IMG/VR virus record: IMGVR_UViG_3300035703_004055
Coordinates: 1-46,154 of that record
Length of the DNA: 46,154 bases
Source: a virus
Strand: one strand, 5' to 3'
Part shown: positions 40,231 to 46,154 of the stretch, piece by piece
Position numbering within the stretch: the stretch's first letter is position 1
How the letters are laid out: each line of letters opens with the position of its first letter
Program-made: the position numbers and the translations under genes
Notes under the pieces: model-generated
Database searches by the model: none
Told to the model about the DNA's origin: nothing
The model's input: the letters and a program-made list of their open reading frames with translations, nothing else

Positions 40231-43011
40231 ATGAAAAGAATGTTTTTTTTGTTGTTGCTCTTGCCGGTATTTGGTCAGAGCCAAACGATAACCAATATCA
40301 ATGGTTATGGCCAGCGACACCAGCGTTTAGAAGCAGTAATGAATTTGAAAGTGCCATTTACGGCCACCTTTAATCGTTATACGAACAGTACAGCGGCCGG
40401 AGATTTGCAATTGTTTTTAAATGGCGATACGTCATATTTGATGGTATACGATGGTGTAAAATTCAGGACATATACAGACAGTGTTTATATCAGTAATGAT
40501 ACGTTGTATGTAAAGAAGTATGGTAGTTGGAATAGTTATGTTATTCCATTTAAAGAGGCAAAAACATACAATGTAAAAAATTATGGCGCAAAAGGCGATG
40601 GTACTACTGATGACACACAAGCATTTCAAGCTACTATCAACGCATGGTTTGCTGGCGGTGGTTATGGTAAAGTAGTAGTGCCACATGGTCATTATATTAT
40701 TTCTGGCGGATTGAAAACAAGTGATAACAACGGCTTCAATCCAAACAGCCAAATCTATATTCCATCTTATATACCTGCTTTTGCAGGTGGCGACACATTA
40801 GCGAAATATATGAGCTTAACCATTGAAGCTATTGCTCCACCTTCGCAGTTTGAATTTGCATTAGCAGATCACTACACACAGAACTACGAGTATGCCACTA
40901 TTATCGAAAGTAGATTACCCATCGATAGTATAAGTGGTTACGAACCTGCTGTGTTTGGCACTAGAGGTAATTTCGGCATCTATGGTTCTCACAATGCTGT
41001 TGATATTTATATCAGAAATATTCATTTAAGAACACCACATCATGCTACGCAGGGTAGTTATTTAAGTGGGTTTAATTTTCAATGGGCTGTTAATACAATA
41101 TTTGAAAATTGTCGAGTTGACGTTCCTGTTACATCAATTAATACTGTTGAGCCGGTGAATGAAAGCGTCGCTTTCCACAGCACTCGTTCTACTGGTTTGT
41201 ACAAATCCATATTTAAGAATACTCAATCAATTGGGTACAAATATGGGTATGTAATTGGCGAACATGCAACTATGTATGATGTGATGGCTATTGCATGTAA
41301 GTACGGTATTGAAATTACTAAAGGTGGTCATTTGATTACTATTAATAATGCTGATTTGGAATGGTGTAATAGTAGCATTGGTGCAGGGCATTTTCAACTT
41401 CAAAATGATACCATAGCGGGTACAGGTGTTAGCGTTGTTTTCAATAGCTTAAACCTTGAAAGAAGCGAAGATCCATCAAAATGGTTCTACACTTATCGAG
41501 ACATCACAGACACTTTAAACTATTTGAATGGCTCAGCAAATGTAAAAGTTACGCATGGCAATGATGTAGTTACATACAGTGGTGCTGAGAACCTAGTAGT
41601 CACTATGACTAGAACAGGGTTGACTAGAAAGCTATCGACTTCAAACAGTAATTATATTAGACGATATATTAATGGTAGCTATTATGATGTTTTTAATTTG
41701 AAATCTGATGGAAGAGTGGCATTTGGCACTGTAAATGGAACGGATATGTTTGAAGTGGCCAATAGCGATTTGTATAGCAGTACTAGAGGTGCTGCATTCA
41801 CACAGTTTGGCAATGATGTTTCTACATACTTATTTCGATTTAGAAAAAATAGAGGATTTTATTCAGACCAAAACTCTAATGCTCTTGCCAATGATAGAAT
41901 TGTTGATATTGCCGGGCAAGCTTGGGCAACAGGTGCATATAGAGATGCTGTAAGAATTAGGTATTCTATTGATGCAGGAACGGTTTCAGCTACAAGTATG
42001 CCGGGTAGAATTACCATTGCTACAACACCTGATGGGTCAGTAACTCCGGTAGACAGAATGGCGATTGATAATGCAGGAAAAGTATATTTCTACAATGTTG
42101 CATCAGGTGCAACAACCGATAGTGTGCTTGTCATTAAAGATGGCGAATTAAAGCGAATTGCCATCTCTAACTTAGTGCTATCATCCATCACTTTAACTGG
42201 TGGTTATGGCATTAACACAATTGGTAATTTAACAACTAACAGAACTATTTCTGCCGATACAAATGCCATTGCTAGTTGGTTAAGAGCTTATAAAATAAGA
42301 GATAGTTTAATCAATAACGCTGTAGCTTTTAATGGTGTTAAGAGCTTTTCATCGAATGTGTTTTTTGGCATTACAAGTGGTAGAAGTGTTGGCGGTGCTC
42401 AAAGATTATTACAAATGGAAGGCACTGTTTCAGCGTTACCAGGTTTTAGTATTATTAGGAATAGCGCAGATGCCGGTGGTCCTACAATGTATTTAGGTAA
42501 GACTAGAGGAACTTCGACAGGAAGTAGCACAATTGTACAAAACGGAGATGCTTTAGGTCTTGTTGGTTTTGTTGGCGGCGATGGAAGCAATACAGACGGA
42601 ATAGGTGCTTCGGTAGCCGCAGTTGTTGACGGCACTCCTTCAAGTGGAAATATGCCAGCAAAATTATCATTAAGAACTTCTCCTTCAGGTACAGCTCCAA
42701 TAGCTCGTATGGAAATCAGAGCCAACGGCAGCTTCGATATTTGGGGAACTACAACAACCGCTGGTACAACGGGTGCCGTAACTATTAACCGCCCAACGGG
42801 TACAGTAAACTTTGCCGCTGGTGCTACTGCATTAACCGTTACCAATAGCCTAGTGGCTACTACTTCTTATGTGTTCGCCACCATCCGAACCAACGATGCA
42901 ACAGCTATCATTAAAAACGTTATTCCGGGTGCAGGTAGTTTCACTATAAATCTTAATGCAGCAGCCACCGCCGAAACATCGGTTGCATTTTGGGTAATCA
43001 ATCCTTTTTAA
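40231..43011 (+). CDS. Pectate-lyase-fold tail spike with Sec signal peptide
   Basis: The 926-residue protein starts with a hydrophobic signal (MKRMFFLLLLLPVFGQSQ). A predicted parallel beta-helix domain follows, starting with the pectate lyase-3 pattern NYGAKGDGTTDDTQAF (117-132), then VVVPHGHYIISGG. Such spikes degrade surface polysaccharide. Later parts have repeats with G-rich strands (near 540-900), like phage tail fibre repeats, and the end AAATAETSVAFWVINPF. A Sec signal is unexpected for a virion protein assembled in the cytoplasm. It may be a host-derived secreted enzyme. Confidence 0.82.
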   Translation: MKRMFFLLLLLPVFGQSQTITNINGYGQRHQRLEAVMNLKVPFTATFNRYTNSTAAGDLQLFLNGDTSYLMVYDGVKFRTYTDSVYISNDTLYVKKYGSWNSYVIPFKEAKTYNVKNYGAKGDGTTDDTQAFQATINAWFAGGGYGKVVVPHGHYIISGGLKTSDNNGFNPNSQIYIPSYIPAFAGGDTLAKYMSLTIEAIAPPSQFEFALADHYTQNYEYATIIESRLPIDSISGYEPAVFGTRGNFGIYGSHNAVDIYIRNIHLRTPHHATQGSYLSGFNFQWAVNTIFENCRVDVPVTSINTVEPVNESVAFHSTRSTGLYKSIFKNTQSIGYKYGYVIGEHATMYDVMAIACKYGIEITKGGHLITINNADLEWCNSSIGAGHFQLQNDTIAGTGVSVVFNSLNLERSEDPSKWFYTYRDITDTLNYLNGSANVKVTHGNDVVTYSGAENLVVTMTRTGLTRKLSTSNSNYIRRYINGSYYDVFNLKSDGRVAFGTVNGTDMFEVANSDLYSSTRGAAFTQFGNDVSTYLFRFRKNRGFYSDQNSNALANDRIVDIAGQAWATGAYRDAVRIRYSIDAGTVSATSMPGRITIATTPDGSVTPVDRMAIDNAGKVYFYNVASGATTDSVLVIKDGELKRIAISNLVLSSITLTGGYGINTIGNLTTNRTISADTNAIASWLRAYKIRDSLINNAVAFNGVKSFSSNVFFGITSGRSVGGAQRLLQMEGTVSALPGFSIIRNSADAGGPTMYLGKTRGTSTGSSTIVQNGDALGLVGFVGGDGSNTDGIGASVAAVVDGTPSSGNMPAKLSLRTSPSGTAPIARMEIRANGSFDIWGTTTTAGTTGAVTINRPTGTVNFAAGATALTVTNSLVATTSYVFATIRTNDATAIIKNVIPGAGSFTINLNAAATAETSVAFWVINPF

Positions 43012-43040
43012 TATTCTTCCTCACCTCAAAATAGTGAGTT

Positions 43041-43544
43041 ATGACAAACTACTTAAACAATAAATCAATGAAAACACTATCAATCTTCGCCTTCGCCTTT
43101 ACCTTCTTAAATGTGCAATACAATTTCCTGCCTAAAGCAAGTTTACTCATTGTAATGGGTTTGCTAATTGCTTTAGATTTTGGTACAGGTGTACTCAAAG
43201 CTGTTTTGTTAAAAAAAGCAAGAACCAGTGAAGGTTATCGAAAAACAGTAGTAAAATTTATGCAATACGGCGGAGCTGTGGTAGTAGGCATTTTGCTGAA
43301 GTACTTAAGTCTGCAACAACCGAACATGGTTGACATGGCTACCTATATAGATTATCTAACTAACGGCTTAGTTGCATTTATCATTTTCATCGAAGCTACT
43401 AGCGTGTTAGAAAATATCTATGCAGTTGATTCAGAAAGCCCATTCAGCCGGTTTTTAGTTGGTCCGTTACTTAAGCTGATGACTTTCCAAATTAAAAATA
43501 ATCCCATCAGCAAATTGGCTGATCAGCAAAAAACCACATCATGA
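43041..43544 (+). CDS. Phage holin, Phage_holin_4 type
   Basis: The 167-residue protein has three to four hydrophobic segments: about 12-30, SLLIVMGLLIALDFGTGVLK, VVVGILLK and LVAFIIFIEATSVLE. It carries the charged loop KKARTSEGYRKTVVKFMQYG typical of the Phage_holin_4 (toxin secretion/phage lysis) family. It forms membrane lesions that release or activate the endolysin. An alternative ATG at 43068 is possible. The stop overlaps the next gene by 4 bases. Position before the spanin-like and endolysin genes agrees. Confidence 0.82.
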   Translation: MTNYLNNKSMKTLSIFAFAFTFLNVQYNFLPKASLLIVMGLLIALDFGTGVLKAVLLKKARTSEGYRKTVVKFMQYGGAVVVGILLKYLSLQQPNMVDMATYIDYLTNGLVAFIIFIEATSVLENIYAVDSESPFSRFLVGPLLKLMTFQIKNNPISKLADQQKTTS

Positions 43545-44056
43545 AAAAGAAATTGATTCTTTCCATCGTAATAGGTGCCATCTGCTATATAGCAATGGCA
43601 CTTGCTATTTTACTTTTCTTTCAAAGCTGTAGTGCTACCAAAAGCAAATCGAGTAGCACTGATAAAACCGCATCCACTCAAAAAGTTGATTCCGGCACAG
43701 TAAAGAAGGAAACCAACACATCTACCAATCAAAATGAATGGTGGAGAGAGGTATTAAAATTTCAGCAACCGGCTAAGGATAGCAATGTGATTAATGTTTA
43801 CAACAGCAATCCACAACCTTATGTGATCATTCGTGAAGGTGGTAAACAAAGCAGTCAGAATGAAAGCAGCAAGTTTGATAGCAGCTGGGGAGAAAGGATT
43901 GCCGAGTTGACACGAATAGTTGAAGCATCGACCAAAAAGAAAGAAGAAACAGTGTTGGATGCGTGGCAAATCATCGGTATTTGTATTGGTGGTTCATTAG
44001 TGCTTGGTGTGCTACTTATTATTGGAATCAAATTATTAAAACCTAAATTTTTGTAA
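43541..44056 (+). CDS. Candidate unimolecular spanin (u-spanin)
   Basis: The 171-residue protein has a hydrophobic N-terminus (about 4-27) ending in a lipobox-like FFQSC with Cys30 as the acylation site. A polar Ser/Lys/Thr-rich linker and central part with DSNVINVYN and SSWGERIAELTRIVEAS follow. A C-terminal membrane helix is IIGICIGGSLVLGVLLIIGI. Outer-membrane lipoprotein plus inner-membrane helix in one chain is the u-spanin build; it disrupts the outer membrane after endolysin action. The gene lies between holin and endolysin. The lipobox lacks the usual Leu/Ala at -3, so processing is uncertain. Confidence 0.6.
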   Translation: MKKKLILSIVIGAICYIAMALAILLFFQSCSATKSKSSSTDKTASTQKVDSGTVKKETNTSTNQNEWWREVLKFQQPAKDSNVINVYNSNPQPYVIIREGGKQSSQNESSKFDSSWGERIAELTRIVEASTKKKEETVLDAWQIIGICIGGSLVLGVLLIIGIKLLKPKFL

Positions 44057-44059
44057 ATC

Positions 44060-44572
44060 ATGCTTAGTACAAAGCAACTGACAGCTAGATATGGTAAGCC
44101 GGGCACAGAAACTAATTTGGTAATGATCAATCTACCTTACCCGATGCGTATAGCTTGGGACCTTAAAAAAAGCGTCAACACTATACGTTGCCATGAACTC
44201 ATTGCCGATAAACTATTGGCTGTCTTTTCCGAATTACTCCAACATTATGGCTATGCTGAAATTCAACGATTAGGGATTGATTTGTTTGGTGGCTGCTACA
44301 ATTTTAGACCAAAGAGAGGGACCGAAAAAAGGTACAATGCTTTGATGAAAAGTGGAAATATAGAAGAAGCCTATGAATTGCTTTCTAACCACAGTTGGGG
44401 TACAGCCATAGATGTAGATCCGGCTAGGAATCAACTACATGAAACGGCTAAGACAGCCAGATTTGCACGGCCGGAGTATAAACCTATGATTGATATATTC
44501 TACAAACATGGATTTATTTCACTCGGTAAGGAAAAGAATTTCGATTGGATGCACTTTGAAATTGGTAGTTAA
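44060..44572 (+). CDS. M15-family endolysin (peptidoglycan peptidase)
   Basis: The 170-residue protein contains HSWGTAIDVD (His111, Asp118) and DWMHFE (His165), the zinc-ligand pattern of VanY/M15 peptidases, and an Arg-rich segment NFRPKRGTEKRY that fits the substrate pocket. Such enzymes cleave the peptide stems of peptidoglycan. There is no signal peptide, so release needs the holin upstream. It begins 3 bases after the spanin-like gene. A terminator follows. Confidence 0.85.
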   Translation: MLSTKQLTARYGKPGTETNLVMINLPYPMRIAWDLKKSVNTIRCHELIADKLLAVFSELLQHYGYAEIQRLGIDLFGGCYNFRPKRGTEKRYNALMKSGNIEEAYELLSNHSWGTAIDVDPARNQLHETAKTARFARPEYKPMIDIFYKHGFISLGKEKNFDWMHFEIGS

Positions 44573-44603
44573 CGCTTTTTTCATATACAGTGAGTTTTGG
44601 TTC

Positions 44604-44631
44604 AACCTCCGTTTCTACGGAGGTTTTTTTT
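44604..44631 (+). terminator. Intrinsic terminator of the lysis operon
   Basis: AACCTCCG (44604-44611) pairs with CGGAGGTT (44618-44625) around TTTCTA. The T-run extends to 44631. It ends late transcription after the endolysin. Confidence 0.9.
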
Positions 44632-44680
44632 GGTTGTATATTGCATTCTTATTGGATGCCGTTTGTTAAAAACCAAACAC

Positions 44681-44938
44681 ATGAATGATTTACAGCACCT
44701 TCACCAAGATAAATTTGAGATAGAAGCTTTGGGCAAAACCTATATCGTTTATGCTAAAGATCACTTTTCCGGCATAAAAGAACACAGCCCAATGTATGAA
44801 TGCCACGGCCCTACTTTCGAGCAAGTTATCATCATGCCAGTAGATGGCGACAACCCACCACATTGGCTGATTGATGGCAAAACAGACAACGAGTTAAGCC
44901 GTGCCATCGGTGCAGCTATTGAAGCTCACTACCTGTAA
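44681..44938 (+). CDS. Small protein of unknown function after the terminator
   Basis: The ATG at 44681 is preferred to 44597, because the earlier start would sit in the terminator. The 85-residue protein (NDLQHLHQDKFEIEALGKTY; CHGPTFEQVIIMPVDGDNPP) has no known domain. It lies between the lysis terminator and the convergent integrase, ending 4 bases before the integrase stop. Accessory gene of uncertain origin. Confidence 0.5.
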   Translation: MNDLQHLHQDKFEIEALGKTYIVYAKDHFSGIKEHSPMYECHGPTFEQVIIMPVDGDNPPHWLIDGKTDNELSRAIGAAIEAHYL

Positions 44939-44942
44939 TTGT

Positions 44943-46154
44943 CTAAAAAATTTTATTCAATTTTTCTGCTTCCGAATGAAGCTTGCTTTCTTTTAGATGA
45001 AGGTATGTCTCAATCACCTTTTCATTTTTAACGCCTAGTATGGCCATAGCTGCCCTTTTTTCGACACCGGCATCTACCAAAAAAGAACCCATCGTATGCC
45101 TGCCAACATGACTGGTAACTTGTATTTCTATACCTGCAGCTGCTGCTAGTACCTTTAAGTGATTGTTGAATGTAGTTCGAAAGTTTTTGTAGGTTGTTTC
45201 CGGAAGTGGTAGAGTCAATGTTTTTTGTAGGTACTTTTTTTGCCGATCGCTTATGATAGGAATAATGGCTTTGTTGCCATGTCTTTTAGTCTTGTATGGT
45301 ATTATCTCCAAGTCACCTGCATCATTGAAGCTTGCATCGTTAAGGCTCATAGCATCACTGATTCTTAATCCTGAAACACACATCGATAAGAATCGCCAGC
45401 CTATTCTAATAGTCATGTCTGGTAACTTATTACTCTTTAAGCAATGCTCAATTTGTTCTAGTTGGGACAGTTCTAAGTACTTTATCTTGGTCAGATTCTT
45501 TTCACTTTTGCCACAGTCGAATTTTTTAAATGGGTTGTTAGACTCCGGGATTACTTCTTCTTTGATGGCCACGTAGTAAACCATCCTTATAAAGGATAAA
45601 GCTTTCCAAATGCTATTCCGTTGCAGTTTGGTATTGTCTTTTTTCTTGTAGTCATGCTGAAGCCACACCTTGTATTCTTCCAAAAACTTTACTGTTATAT
45701 CGTTGAACAATAAAACAGGTCTGTATTGTCGCATTCTCTTTATTTCGTCCCGATACCTTCTTTTAGTTTCTTCTGAAAATGGCCGACCATCAGAGAGTAG
45801 TTTATTAGTAATTACCCATTCGGCATACTGGTGAAAGTCTTCCAAGCTGCCATTATTGATATATTGTTTAATGATGTCTCGATTAACAATCAATTGTGCT
45901 GCCCATCTTTTGTAGAAGTAGGTTTTATGTTTATGCAATTTTTGTTCAATAATCGCATTGACATATTGAGCAATAGACGATGACTTTTTTACCAGCTTTA
46001 ACTTGGGATCCCAGTCAGAAACAGGTATGGTAATATTTAGTTGTTCGTTCGCAACTCTATTGCCTCCATAATCAAATCTGATGGACAATCTTGCAAAGCC
46101 TTTTAGGTCAACTTTCCATGATGCGATCTCCGGATAAATTTTCAGTGCTTCCAT
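44943..46154 (-). CDS. int: Tyrosine recombinase integrase
   Basis: The 403-residue protein has an N-terminal arm-binding region, a SAM-like core-binding domain (about 105-205) and a catalytic domain. The catalytic residues are SGLRISDA (Arg264), a Lys in YKTKRHGNKA, TSHVGRHT (His349, Arg352) and ETYLHL (Tyr384). The usual His/Trp after LG (as in LGHSS) is Val here (AILGVKNEK), so one site is non-standard. It integrates and excises the phage by strand exchange. The gene is complete to the window edge and converges with the gene at 44681. Confidence 0.9.
   Translation of the reverse strand: MEALKIYPEIASWKVDLKGFARLSIRFDYGGNRVANEQLNITIPVSDWDPKLKLVKKSSSIAQYVNAIIEQKLHKHKTYFYKRWAAQLIVNRDIIKQYINNGSLEDFHQYAEWVITNKLLSDGRPFSEETKRRYRDEIKRMRQYRPVLLFNDITVKFLEEYKVWLQHDYKKKDNTKLQRNSIWKALSFIRMVYYVAIKEEVIPESNNPFKKFDCGKSEKNLTKIKYLELSQLEQIEHCLKSNKLPDMTIRIGWRFLSMCVSGLRISDAMSLNDASFNDAGDLEIIPYKTKRHGNKAIIPIISDRQKKYLQKTLTLPLPETTYKNFRTTFNNHLKVLAAAAGIEIQVTSHVGRHTMGSFLVDAGVEKRAAMAILGVKNEKVIETYLHLKESKLHSEAEKLNKIF

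Noticed and set aside
42399-42845. Long leftward frames inside the spike, scaffold and tape measure genes
   Set aside because: They are opposite-strand shadows of genes with strong domain evidence and show no domain of their own.
38801-43011. Possible diversity-generating retroelement target in the fibre or spike
   Set aside because: No reverse transcriptase or template repeat is seen in the window.
44597-44680. Earlier start for the gene ending at 44938
   Set aside because: It would lie within the lysis terminator hairpin and T-tract and encode a hydrophobic artefact.
44939-46154. Attachment sites near the integrase
   Set aside because: No repeated core was identified between the right end and the left end. 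The region upstream of the integrase is outside the window.

Overview
The window reads as one nearly complete temperate siphovirus genome or prophage of about 46 kb from a Bacteroidota host, most likely a Chitinophagia-like lineage. The host call is an inference. It rests on promoter-like boxes of the TTTG / TAnnTTTG type, absence of Shine-Dalgarno sites before most starts, AT-rich leaders, a DUF4468 protein and a Bacteroidota-type integrase. All structural and replication genes read rightward. Only the left-end DUF4468 gene, the repressor and the right-end integrase read leftward.

Layout. (1) 1-1130: secreted DUF4468 protein, XRE repressor with a TTG start, and a divergent early promoter carrying a palindrome that recurs inside the repressor gene. 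(2) 1134-2640: small early genes of unknown role, including tiny membrane peptides and a helix-turn-helix protein. (3) 2728-7374: recombination and DNA-processing module: RecA-fold ATPase (Sak4-like), coiled-coil DUF1351-like protein, RecB-type nuclease, DnaQ-type exonuclease and an HsdM-like methylase with no visible catalytic NPPY/F motif. (4) 7433-7591: a class II tRNA-like RNA with an abnormal anticodon arm, then a terminator. (5) 7618-17194: replication and accessory module: ParB-type protein, HNH nuclease, lambda-O-like initiator with an internal iteron array (likely origin), DnaB helicase, PD-(D/E)XK endonuclease, ASCH protein, stand-alone PolX-type nucleotidyltransferase and small genes. 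(6) 17248-20454: a four-gene cassette with its own promoter: ParB-fold protein, cupin, PAPS-reductase-like (IbrA-like) protein and second ParB-fold (IbrB-like) protein. (7) 20519-40177: packaging, head and tail genes: small and large terminase, portal, scaffold, major capsid, tail tube, tape measure, baseplate and collar fibre. (8) 40231-44572: pectate-lyase-fold spike with a signal peptide, holin, candidate unimolecular spanin and M15 endolysin, closed by a terminator. (9) 44681-46154: one small gene and a convergent tyrosine integrase.

The genes fit a standard temperate cycle. The repressor would silence the early promoter. The initiator would load DnaB at the origin inside its own gene. 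Late transcription seems to restart at two nearly identical promoter modules, one before the small terminase gene and one before the capsid gene. The capsid gene has a 170-nt leader with three GGT-loop hairpins. The least ordinary parts are this capsid leader, the tRNA-like RNA, the ParB/cupin/PAPS-reductase/ParB cassette, and two Sec-signal proteins encoded among virion genes.

Attachment sites could not be identified, so it is not settled whether the window is an integrated prophage or a circular genome opened at a gene boundary.
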